A stretch of 60,000 bases of DNA. Origin: Nematostella vectensis (lineage: Eukaryota; Cnidaria; Anthozoa; Actiniaria; Edwardsiidae). Positions within the stretch are counted from its first letter, which is position 1. The number at the start of each line of letters is the position of its first letter. The notes below the pieces were generated by a model. That model was not told the origin of the DNA. It made no database searches and saw nothing but the letters and a program-made list of their open reading frames with translations. Positions 35,206 to 47,600 of this stretch are shown in pieces. The position numbers and the translations under genes were made by a program. The stretch covers positions 14,046,951-14,106,950 of the forward strand of contig NC_064041.1 of the NCBI RefSeq assembly GCF_932526225.1. The letters are read 5' to 3'.

Positions 35206-38200
35206 ATGGCCGCACTCAAATGGCTTCTGGTGATATTGATCGCAAATAGAACGCTTGCTCAGGGAACTGCAAAGGACACGACGATAATGTGTAAAAGCGG
35301 GAATTCGTGCGAGAATCGTTGCGTTGACTACCTCGTGACGGAGGGAGGAAAGACGCCGCCGAAATGCCACTGCGATCCTTACTGCACTATGCTTAACGAT
35401 TGCTGCGCCGACTACGACCAGCAATGCAGATCGGGAAACGAAACGAATCCGAGAGTAGAACCGGGAAAGATGCAGCCGACAGCGTGGAGGTGCTATCGCT
35501 ACACAAGCGCTGAAGAGAACCCGGGAATATGGATGAAGGCGAGCTGCCCCGACAGCTATCGTGATAACGACACGCGGGCAAAGTGCGAAGAGGCGGGAGA
35601 GAGAGCTGTGACGTCACTTGCCCCAGATCTCCTCCTCAGCGTTCCCACAGTGTACTGCCACGGCAACCCGGGCGAAGATTGCGTGACGTTCCGAAATGTG
35701 TATTGTGCGCAGTGTAACGGCGTCACAAATCCCAGCTTCTGGAAGATCACGTGGAAGTGTGACTTTAAACCGCCGGATAGCTACAACCAAACGGAAAAGA
35801 TCGACTTCCTGATTAAATACTGCAAAGACTTTCGACTCAAACCACGTGAGCAGGCTCCCTTTCGTCGCTACTGCTATAACGTGACGTCAGAGTGTAGCCA
35901 TGACAACATCGACAGCGCGGCGGAGAGCGCATGCGTAAATGGTTCTGTGGGCTTGGTGTATGATAAGAGCACCAATCAGGAGTATAGGAACTTTCACTGT
36001 CTCTTGTGTAACGGGGGCGACCGCGGTGATATCCAGTGCGGACCACGCAGTACCTCAGACGATGTGTTCAATCCAAAGTCCTTTGAGATTCTCCTCCAGT
36101 TTGCAATATCGCCTTGGGGGCCCAAGAAGACCAGCGTTCAGGTACGGCAGATGGTGGAGGGAGGCGGGAAGATAGCTGGGGGAAATTAAAAAGGGTGCTA
36201 GGAGAAAGGGAGGCGGAGAAAGATAGATACGATTATGGAAAGGTGGGAGGAAGAGGGAAACGCGGAAAGGGTAACGGGAAAATGAAAAGGTGGCAAGAAG
36301 TAAAGCGTAGGGAGCTAAGAAAAAGAGCGTTTGGGGAAGAACGTTTGCTAAGGGAAGGAAAACTGGATGTTTGGCGAGAGAAGAGGGAGGGGCCTAGATA
36401 ATGTCGCTAAAGAGGAAGACAAGGAGTAGGAGTAGCCAAATTCCAACCTTTGCTCTCATTTTATAAACATAACATTGATATAATCTACGAGGGTTCGTTA
36501 GGCTGGAAAATAATACCTAAGTTATCTACGTTGTCTAGGTAACGGTTTACGCATACAGTAAAAAAATATATACATATAAGAGTTTTGGGTACTGAAGGTA
36601 CTGAAAACAAATGAAGTGCAGTAACGAAAGTGAAGTAACCAAAATTTGAAATAAAATAGCTGGATAAAATTAGACACCCTATTTAATACCAACACGGGCT
36701 GATGAATATGAGATGTACTGCGGTTATGCATGGCCATTGTTCCATGCTATTAACTAAAGACAAGTGTATGTTATTTTGCTCAGATAGTGTTATATGAATC
36801 GGGGATGTATACGGCGCGCGAATTTTTCTTTCAGCGCGTAACGGTGGTGAGCGTCAACGATAAACTTAACAACATTTTAAAGCCACAGTCATATTCCTAT
36901 GTAAGGAAAGGCTGATCTATATTTTAACTGGAAAAACAAACTTGATAGAACGGCACATATCAAAACCTAACGTGTCACGACTTCCCGACTTTTTTTTTGT
37001 TAAAAGGTTTATGGTAAATAAAAACACTCTCGGGAGAAAGAAAATGTATTGTAAAATCGAGGTATAGTTGCAAAGAGGTCCTCGAATTTGCGATATAAAG
37101 AAAAATCCATTGAAAATATCGTTGTCTTTTGTTTTTCTGTCTTTGTTGATAGTCAGAATCAGTAATATCGTTGTATCGAGGTCAAAATTACGCTTGGGAA
37201 AACAAATTTGGTATAAAAAATCGATAATATTGTTGTATCCAATATCGTTAGATCGAGGTAATTTCTTATACATTTTACTGCTTCCGCCGGGAGAAGGCAC
37301 GCCATCGTAAAATCGAGGTTATCGTAGAATCCGGTATCGTAAAATCCAGGATCCACTGTATTCATTGGAGAAAAAAAAAAATCAAACCTTAACTTCTTTC
37401 AATGGTCATCTACTGTAGCTGTCGTATGAGAAAAACGTTTGTTTTATGCCAAAGCAAAAACAAGTAACGATTTACTAAGAAGAGCACAGTAATGGCACAC
37501 GAGAGGAGTTTCATATTCCATGACTGAAATCTCATGTCTCAGTCCCAGTCTCCCATCTGGAGCGTTGCGTACATGACACAAAGAACAAAGAACGGCTGCG
37601 CGGGAAACTAGAAAGTGGCAGATGATCGACACGCCTTTTTTTTACAAAACAAAAAGACTGGATACCGGGAAAGGCTGTTCCCTAGCGAATTGCTTAACCT
37701 TCCGTGTAGAAAAGAGCTATTAAAATGTATCAAACACGTTCCCAGGTTTCTCGCGTTTTTTACATTTGTTTTATTATTTTGACAGTTGTTTCCCGAAATT
37801 TGAGCCTTGATAACTCGGGATTTCCGGTAATAGCTGATTGAAGATGTTTCTGTTAAGTGTTCTTATCCGTTTCGAGTGTCGGTAGCTTGAGCTCACAATA
37901 ACTCAAACTATCATTTGATTCTCCACAGAAGATCAGCAATTTTACACAGCAAAGTTAAATCCGCTTTGCGTTAAAATAAGTATTTGGCTTGATGGTTATG
38001 AGAGAAAGGCACGACCAGGGAAGTTAAATCAAACCAAAGGAAATAGAAACAGTGTTTTACCATTGGATTAATATATGTGCTTTTTATTTTGTCACCAGGA
38101 TTTCCCCATGACGCCGTCCTGCAAAAACGGCAAGGTATACGACGTTTCTTTAGAGGAGTGCCGCAGCGCTTCTCACTTGGACCCCCGGCAATCTATCGTG

Positions 38201-39784
38201 GACAAATTTCGCTTTAAATTATGGATGGATGGCAGCTCACGTAATCGATCGTTAGATCTTGGTCTATTCCGAGATGCCATGGTTAAGAACTTTCGGATAT
38301 CGAGCAAAAGTATCGAAATAGTTTCCTGGAACTTCGAGGAATGGTCAATTGCAGTGGTGTTCGATGTTAGTGCCGTGAACAACTCTAAGAATGGTACAAG
38401 TCTAAAAAAAAGTCCCCTCTTCCAGTTTCACGAGCCATTTGATTTAAGAATTGGTAACACGACATGGCGAGTGTTCAAGATTACCCATCGACTGATGGCG
38501 TGCACAAGCCCCGAGGTATACCCCCCTGGCCAGTACACCATCTCAGGCCGGAATGTCACATTGACTGGAATCAATGGTAACAAGACGGCTGATATCGAGC
38601 AGGTACAGCTACTAACAAGGAACAACAGCGAGCTTGGAATCACGGCGGGATCTTTATTCGTATGCTGGTCATTCTTCGCGTCCGTTTGCCATAAAGACCA
38701 GATCTTGCTTGGTCTTGAGCTGACTGACTATAAGCTTTACGCTAATGGCACACTGCTGTTCAAGGCATCGGGGGTGATGTATAGCACGGGGGAGTACGAT
38801 ATTCACGGAACCATAGCCTGGGTTTGCACTAATTATACAGAGCAGAACACACGTAAAGCGACTACGAACCACAAAGAGAGTACTACTGACCCTGTGCTCT
38901 GGTACTTCACGGTCTGCGGTTTGCCGGTGTCAATCATATGCATTGCGTTTCTCCTGGCAACGTATGTCATATTCAAGGAGCTGCACACGCTTCCGGGGAA
39001 GAATCTGATGAGCTTGTGCGCATCGCTTGGTCTTTCCCAATTCTTCTGGCTGCTGGCATCCGGCGAGACGTCGCACCCCATGTTCTGCCACGTGTCCGCC
39101 ATGATTTTGCAGTATCTGTTCCTAGTGACATTCACTTGTATGTCCGTCATCGCGTACGATACGCGCCGTGCATTCCCGCAACACCAGGCACCAATCGCTC
39201 ACAACACCTTTCCGTCAGCCAGCAATCTACGCCTACTCTGCTACCTCGCCTTCGCGTGGGGACTACCACTGGCCTATGTCCTTCTCTGCGTTATCCTTGA
39301 CAACGTTGACATCGTTGCTATTGGATACGGCAATTCATTCAACTGCTGGTTGTCAAATCCCACAGAAGAGATGATCTTCTTCGGCGTCCCTGTCACGGTG
39401 TCGTTGCTGTTCAATCTCGGTGCATTTGTGCGTACCGTGAGAGCCATACGCTCCACTAAGAAGGGCTCTCAGCGTCTCTCCAAACACTCCGGGAACCAAG
39501 CCGACGAGGTGAAAATCTACTTTCGGTTGCTAACCCTAATGGGATTCACGTGGTTCTTCGGTCTTGGCGCCAACCTGATCCACCCCTACCTCAGGTACCC
39601 ATTTGTGATCCTTACCTCCCTCCACGGGGTATACCTCGCCCTCGCCTTCGCCTTTAAGCCACACGTGTTCAAGCTATACAGGGATAAACTGGATAGTCTA
39701 CACGTGGTCACGAGCAAGAAAAATACCGTCAGTTTTGTGGAGTCGAACAGCGTACAGTCTGGAGGCGTGGAATCCGTGCTTTGA
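35206..39784 (+). CDS. somatomedin-B domain, Methuselah-like (secretin-type) 7TM receptor
   Basis: Two coding exons, 35206-36141 and 38099-39784, join in phase 0 (..KKTSVQ|DFPMTPSCK..) to give 873 aa. Residues 1-18 are a signal peptide (KWLLVILIA core). Residues 35-74 hold the eight-Cys somatomedin-B pattern, C-x3-C..C-x-C-x3-C-x5-CC-x6-C, including HCDPYC and DCCADYDQQC. A long Cys- and N-glycosylation-rich ectodomain follows. Seven hydrophobic helices lie at about 578-840, with features of invertebrate Methuselah-like class B receptors (LHTLPGKNLMSLCASLGLSQ, FTWFFGLGANL). The cytoplasmic tail is short. It is a plasma-membrane receptor with unknown ligand. I see no clear GPS autoproteolysis motif ahead of TM1. 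The 1.96-kb intron holds purine-rich DNA and a transposon remnant. Confidence 0.88.
36180..36400 (+). other. purine-rich tract in the receptor intron
   Basis: Strand-asymmetric A/G-rich sequence (ggaggcggagaaag, gggaggaagagggaaa) just after the donor of the first exon. The open frame there is low complexity and not coding. Confidence 0.5.
37030..37362 (-). mobile_element. Tigger/pogo-like transposon remnant (one end)
   Basis: On the - strand, the sequence from 37362 leftwards starts with a CAGTGGATCC-type end. It then carries repeated tacgat and cctcgat motifs (ATCGAGGT on + at about 37056, 37177, 37252 and 37312), typical of the repeated termini of Tigger/pogo-related elements. I did not find the matching opposite end or any transposase frame, so this is a fragment, and the family is inferred. 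Confidence 0.4.
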
Positions 39785-40029
39785 ACATGTCGTCTCGAAC
39801 TGTCCATCCCGTAACTAAACCCTTGTTAAACACATCTGCACTAGCATGTTGACACCGATAGCGCCGAGCCATTGCTGTGATCAAGTGTTCCAGAACTTAC
39901 GTGAATCACGTGAACTTATACCTGTATATAGTGTGTATAGTGTTACCCATTTGATGTTTATGTGGTCCTTATCTTCAAGGGCAAATAAGTTTGGCGTCCG
40001 TTCTGTGATCAAGTCTTCTCGAGCCCATC

Positions 40030-40035
40030 AATAAA
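40030..40035 (+). terminator. polyadenylation signal of the receptor gene
   Basis: AATAAA lies about 245 bp after the receptor stop codon. It is the first canonical signal on this strand, so the 3' UTR is probably about 270 nt. Confidence 0.5.
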
Positions 40036-40055
40036 CATCCGTGACTTGTATACTA

Positions 40056-41219
40056 AAACAAATTGGTCTACAAATAGCGTGACAACCCCTGCCTTTCTTG
40101 AGTGATCGAACACTAGCGTAGAAGTGTAAAAATCATTCAGTGATCAAGTCTTCTGCGACTTTCCCTCAAGTGACCTGTCAGCCTTTTTTTGAAAACTGGC
40201 AATAGGCTAAGGGCTCTAGGATACGTGAGTGATAATTCTGTATTGTTTGATGGAGGTTTTAGCCTAGAAGAGATTCATAGAGACAAACACGATCGCTAGC
40301 ATCGGGATGTAAACATAGCAAACAATACATAACCACCACCAAACTATCATATTGCCTGTAAAAAGACCAATATTATATCTTTACCATTGAGCTGGGAAAA
40401 AAAGAAAAAAAAGCATGTAGGGAGATGCAAAGTAGGCCGTTTTTCGAGAAATAGATGGGTGTTAACATTTATAATCACAATTTGTAATCTTTTGGGTCAG
40501 TATTCGGGTCGAGCCCTACAAGAATAGATGGGACTTTCATGTAGAGGTTCTGACAAGGGGAAACTATGTCAGTGCATTAAATGTTGGTTTATCTTTCAGG
40601 TATACAATATGAGAGGACATGTATTCAGGATATTTAAAGACTTTATTTACACTAGATTTTATGTCATTCAAAGGGTATCCAAACTAATAATCGATTTTCA
40701 ACGTCCAACAAATAATGTAATTTCTTAGGGAAACTGTTATTGTATTTTCTTTTATTTGAAAGACGTCCCTTGAAGTTAGACATAAAAAAGTCAAGCGTTT
40801 CGGTTCTCAGGCGAAAGGATTGAAAATATAGCTAGGGAATATTTAGGGAATAGTTTAGTTGACAATCAAACGAGATTTATGTCAGAGGAACATAATCCCT
40901 GCTTTTCCTCTGATAGAAATAAAAAGTCACTTCCTCCATGCTTCTGAGTACAGTATACTTATTAAAATAAATTCATAGATACCATAGCGCTACGATTTAT
41001 ACCCCTTTCTCGTCATTAATAGCCCCGTCACGTAATCACGACCGTGCATAAGCTAGGCAAGCAGTACAACAAATGGTGGAAAAACCTTGCGGTGTTCCTG
41101 GCCGGTCTCCTCTACTAACTATGTTCTTACTTAGACGTGCATTAAAATTTCTCTTTCGGTATCGTTTTTTTTTTTATGGACGTCAATGAAACTGGTTTCC
41201 GCCAGCCGAGTGCACTTAT
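40056..41219. other. intergenic DNA between receptor and PIGK 3' ends
   Basis: AT-rich unique DNA. It probably includes the PIGK 3' UTR (PIGK reads leftward), with possible - strand AATAAA signals near 40756 and 40647. No gene seen. Confidence 0.4.
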
Positions 41220-41515
41220 GCGTGACACACTTCCGGTCACACAACACATGGCAACACTACGATCGTCTATCTGTTGCGTTACACTCCGATCATGCGTGAC
41301 ACACTTCCGGTCACACAACACATGGCAACACTTTGATTGTCTATCTGTTGCGTTACAGTCCGTCCATAAGTGACATACTTGATTGGCATTTGAACTTTCA
41401 TGACAACATTTGATCAGTTGTGTTACACTCAATCCACGAGTGACACACTTCCGGTCACAAAACACATGGCAACACTATGTTTGTCCATATTTGTTGCGTT
41501 ACACTCCATCCATCC
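41220..41515. repeat. 74-bp tandem repeat, four copies
   Basis: Units contain gtgacacacttccggtcaca, acacatggcaacact and tgttgcgttacactc. Copies 1, 2 and 4 are close. Copy 3 (from about 41368) is diverged. It lies just beyond the PIGK stop codon. The open frames in both directions are repeat artefacts. Confidence 0.75.
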
Positions 41516-41653
41516 ATCTTACCCATAATCAGGACTTTCAAAGTTCGGCCGCGGAACATTCAGAAAGAGTCCGCTACAAGTGTTTTGTATGTCACTCCAT
41601 CCTGAGACATTCGTTACACCACCAGTAATGCTCATTACCTGACATCTAGCACA

Positions 41654-44600
41654 TCACAGCAGACTAAGCACCGTGACAGTTAACACAAACGCTACTAGCG
41701 TGACAAGGAATTCCCGCGTTATAGCCCAACCCTCTAGCCGCTCAGCAACCTATAGCATCAAGAAACAGAAGATCATCGGGGCTGAACATTTGTAGGTCTT
41801 TCAGTAAGACACTGGTGGTCAAAACTGTAGCCCATACTATCTCAATAGATAAATATCAGAGTCCAGTTTTGCATTCTATTATGTCAGCTGTACAAACAGA
41901 CTAAGGACGCAAGACTCAGTGCAAGACTCGGTTTGGGATAAGGGATTCTCGCATACTAGCATAAATCCCTTGCACTTAAAAGTAAACAATGCCAAAATTT
42001 AAGTTCTTCATGATCTTGAGAACGGTTCACCTGAAACCAAGTCTTGTACTGTATTTATAAGTTCCTAACGCCTATGTCCAGTGCTAAGTTCAAACGTCGT
42101 ATTATCTAGAAATAGTATTTAATGCAAATGCATGCAAATAAATCGAGTCGATTGTTTCATCTTCATTTGCAAAATTTTGCATTGAATACGGCTAATTAGC
42201 CTACGTGTAGCCGCTGACTCGCGAAGATGATATTTTCGCGAGTCAGCGGCTACACGTAGGCTAACGCTCATTGATAATACGATGTTTGTACTTAGCCTTA
42301 GTATTCAATAAAGACAAACAAGGAGTAAATTAAAAATAAAAGTTAATAAGGAAGGAATCGATGTTTACCTGTTTTGGCGGGATGAATGGCTTCTCTTGAG
42401 GTAAAGAAGTCTTCTTTATGCTAAAGAAAAAAAAAATATTCATTAGATAAATAAAATCAAAAAGCCCAAACTGTCGCGATCTCGTACCAGAACAATGAAT
42501 ATAATACTCCAAAAACTGGAAATCGACTCTGCCAAATTTTCGTCTTTAATAAGACTTCTTCAGGGCAGACTGAAGAAGGTGAATCGTTACAAGCTTATTT
42601 ACATCAGAATAGTGGCGCGAGACGCAAAAACATTACAACTGACAAAAACGCGCATTTTCTAGAATAGCGCGCGCTATGGATAAAAAGAATTTACACATCT
42701 CTACGTGGGTTCCTACTACAAAAAAAGTCATCACTATTAAGACCCCGCGGGTAGATAGACTTAAGCCGATAAGCCCACTGGCCTTCCCTTTCCCTAAGCT
42801 GAGCCTCAGAGTTACACTTATCTATAAGTTGTACCATAACATTATTAAGACCTAAATGATTGTCGCAATGAAAATGTTGATAGATAAGTTCATCCTTAAC
42901 TTTCTCACTAACCGGTAAACTAGGGTGCTAGGTTAAATAAGATAAAAAAGATAAATAAGATACAGAAGGACTTTTGGGGTACTATATAACCCATCAAAAA
43001 GGGGTCACAGTAATACTAATAATAATGTATTTTGAATTATAAACAACAACAAAATAGTGTTTGATCAGCACTTTTTAAGGGCGAATGAGTAAGTAGCCTG
43101 CCTAGCAATTGACTTGGTAAGTCTCAGTTGAAATAGATCCAACTGAGACCCATACATTCCCAACTGATGATCAAAAAATCCCCAACTGATGTCGAAAAAA
43201 AATCCCTAACTGTTGTCGGAGAAATCCTCAGATGACATGCTGGCCATTACTTTTTTTTTTTTGGTTTTCGACCATGCATTGTCTCTAAAGGATGGACTGT
43301 AACAGATCAGTTGGACCAAGTGTTGCCATGTCTGAAAGTACAGTAACTCAACTATCACATCAACTATAAAATAGTCAATAATGATCGCCGTTGCATAGAA
43401 GAGTTAATTTCTTTCATACCTGTCTGTTTGATCGTGTGCAGGCTCAACATTCGATGAGATATTTGTCAGTTCAACATTATGGACACTGCCGAAGAAGTCT
43501 GTCACCAGAGTCTGCAAGAAGTGAAGGATTGCCCTTGAATGATAACATGGTATATAATAGCATTGTCGCAGCTCAAGGACAGCAGAGCCCAATAGGTTTT
43601 AGCTGCGTACCCAGGATTTGCTGAGGGGGAGGGGGAGGGGTGGGGTGGTTAATCATAGGTATCATACAGTATGGAAAGAGAAAATATTTTGTTGATGCTT
43701 AAAATATTGACCATCGCTTTGGTGACTATGGTCGCGATGGGCACAAATGTGCCTGGGTTTTAAATACTCTTGCAAAGAAAAAAAATTAAAAAGAAGACTT
43801 TCGTTACGCAAGCAACATAAAGTGTAGCTGCCTATGACATGGTCCGCTTATATCCAATTCACATCCAATTGTGAAGAGATCTATACGTACCTTATCCACA
43901 TCCCTGGTGAATAGATCTATACGTACCTTATCTACATTCCTGGTGAATAGATCTTTACGTACCTTATTCACATTCCTGGTGAAGAGATCTATACGTACCT
44001 TATCCACATTCCTGGTGAAGAGATCTATACGTGCCTTATCCACATTCCTGGTGAATAGATCTATACGTACCTTATCCACATTCCTGGTGAAAAGATCTAT
44101 ACGTACCTTATCTACATTCCTGGTGAATAGATCTGTACGTACCTTATCCACATTCCTGGTGAATAGGTCTATCTATACATACATTATCCACATTCCTGGT
44201 GAATAGATCTATACGTACCTTATCCACATTCCTGGTTAATAGGTCTATCTATACATACATTATCCACATTCCTGGTGAAGAGATCTATACGTACCTTATT
44301 TACATTCCTGGTGAATAGATCTATACTTACCTTATCCACATTCCTGGTGAAGAGATCTGTACGTACCTTATCCACATTCCTGGTAAAAAGATCTATACGT
44401 ACCTTATCCACATTCCTTGTGAATAGATCTATACTTACCTTATCTACATTCCTGGTGAATAGATCTATACGTACCTTATCTACATTCCTGGTGAATAGAT
44501 CTGTACGTACCTTATCCACATTCCTGGTGAATAGGTCTATCTATACATACCTTATCCACATTCCTGGTGAATAGATCTATACGTACCTTATCCACATTCC

Positions 44601-47600
44601 TGGTTAATAGGTCTATCTATACATACATTATCCACATTCCTGGTGAAGAGATCTGTACGTACCTTATCTACATTCCTGGTGAATAGATCTGTACGTACCT
44701 TATCTACATTCCTGGTGAATAGATCTGTACGTACCTTATCCACATTCCTGGTGAATAGGTCTATCTATACATACATTATCCACATTCCTGGTGAATAGAT
44801 CTATACGTACCTTATCCACATTCCTGGTGAAGAGATCTGTACGTACCTTATCCACATTCCTGGTGAAAAGATCTATACGTACCTTATCCACATTCCTTGT
44901 GAATAGATCTATACTTACCTTATCCACATTCCTAATGAAGAGATCTGTACGTACCTTATCCACATTCCTAATGAAGAGATCTGTACGTACCTTATCCACA
45001 TTCCTGGTGAATAGATCTATACTTACCTTATCCACATTCCTGGTGAATAGGTCTATCTATACATACATTATCCACATTCCTGGTAAAAAGATCTATACTT
45101 ACCTTATCCACATTCCTGGTGAATAGATCTGTACGTACCTTATCCACATTCCTGGTGAATAGGTCTATCTATACATACATTATCCACATTCCTGGTAAAA
45201 AGATCTATACTTACCTTATCCACATTCCTGGTGAATAGTTCTATACGTACCTTGTCCACATTCCTTGTGAATAGGTCTATACCTTATCCACATTCCTGGT
45301 GAATAGGTCTATCTATACATACCTTATCCACATTCCTTGTGGATAGATCTATACGTACCTTATCCACATTCCTTGTGGATAGATCTATACATACCTTATC
45401 CACATTCCTTGTGAATAGATCTATACGTACCTTATCAACATTCCTTGTGAATAGATCTGTACGTACCTTATCCACATTCCTGGTGAATAGATCTATACGT
45501 ACCTTATCCACATTCCTGGTGAAGAGATCTATACGTACCTTATCCACATTCCTGGTGAATAGATCTATACGTACCTTATTCACATTCCTGGTGAATAGAT
45601 CTGTACGTACCTTATCCACATTCCTGGTAAAGAGATCTATACGTACCTTATCCACATTCCTGGTGAATAGATCTATACGTACCTTATCCACATTCCTGGT
45701 GAATGGATCGTACCTTATCTATATTCCTGGTGAATAGATCTATACGTACCTTATCCACATTCCTTGTGAATAGATCTGTACGTACCTTATCCACATTCCT
45801 GGTGAATAGATCTATACGTACCTTATCCACATTCCTGGTGAATAGATCTATACCTTATCCACATTCCTGGTGAATAGATCTATACGTACCTTATCCACAT
45901 TCCTGGTGAAGAGATCTATACGTACCTTATCTACATTCTTGGTGAATAGATCTATACGTACCTTATCAACATTCCTGGTGAATAGATCTATACGTACCTT
46001 ATCAACATTCCTGGTGAATAGATCTATACTTACCTTATCTACATTCCTGGTGAATAGATCTATACGTAACTTATCCACATTCTTGGTGAGTAGATCTATA
46101 CGTACCTTATCCACATTCTTGGTGAATAGATCTATACGTACCTTATCAACATTCCTGGTGAATAGATCTATACGTACCTTATCAACATTCCTGGTGAATA
46201 GATCTATACGTACCTTATCTACATTCCTGGTGAATAGATCTATACGTACCTTATCTACATTCCTGGTAAATAGATCTATACGTACCTTATCCACATTCTT
46301 GGTGAATAGATCTATACGTACCTTATCAACATTCCTGGCGAATAGATCTATACGTACCTTATCCACATTCCTGGTGAATAGATCTATACGTACCTTATCA
46401 ACATTCCTGGTGAATAGATCTATACGTACCTTATCCACATTCTTGGTGAATAGATCTATACGTACCTTATCCACATTCTTGGTGAATAGATCTATACGTA
46501 CCTTATCAACATTCCTGGTGAATAGATCTATACGTACCTTATCGACATTCCTGGTGAATAGATCTATACGTACCTTATCAACATTCCTGGTGAATAGATC
46601 TATACGTACCTTATCCACATTCTTGGTGAATAGATCTATACGTACCTTATCTACATTCCTGGTGAATAGATCTATACGTACCTCACCCACATCCCTGGTG
46701 AAAAGATCTATACGTACCTTATCCACATTCCTGGTGAATAGATCAGTTCGTGCTCTTGGAGTGGAGATTACCAGAGATGGCTTGGTGTAGCGGAACTGGT
46801 GGAGAAGGAACAATCACATTAAAGCTATAGCATACCAATGCTATGAACTATTCAGTAGCAATAATTGTCACACTCGTCCGTACACATGATAAATAAAACG
46901 ACAAAGAAAGCATAGAGACAAAGAAAGCATAGAGGACAATGCCAGAAAACAATAGAAGTGGTTTCAGAATTCAATTGCAGCACGAGAAAATAAGAAGAAC
47001 TCCAACTTTGATGGTCAATTGAAGACTGAGACATTTTCACTGTGAACTCCTCTGACAACGTTTGATACTGTAGATAATAATAAGGTCCTAAGTTTATTTT
47101 GATCTGTCTCTGACTATAACCATTTGCTTATTACATTGCAAAGATGCCATTGGTCTTACCAGGTCCCCTATAGTGGCTTCACTGTCGGGGCGGACTTTTT
47201 CTAGGAACTGAAGGACGTAGTATGTGTACCTGTCAATCACATGTACACCAATGGAGGGGTCGTCATGGTGCTTCAGGAGAAAAAAGGAAGGAAAGTATAA
47301 ATAAGAGTAGGTAGAAAAAAACAAGCAATAAACTACAGCAATCACGATGAAAAAACAATAGCAATAATTTTAACAACATCAAAAGATTAAAACTCAGTGA
47401 TATCCATCGTCATCATCTTACCGAGAGTGAATCCTCGCCAACAAGGCTACTCCCAACTGCTAGGAGGTTGGGAGAGTAGAGCCGTGAGGCCATAGAGTAT
47501 GCTTGACAAGTATCCACCATCAGAAATAACTCATGGTACCTAATAACATCCAATATCATTATTTACCCTTCTAGGCTTAGAATCAAATTCATTATCCTGA

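Noticed and set aside
36917-37300. 127-codon - frame in the receptor intron
   Set aside because: It has no transposase or other motif and overlaps the Tigger-like terminal repeats.
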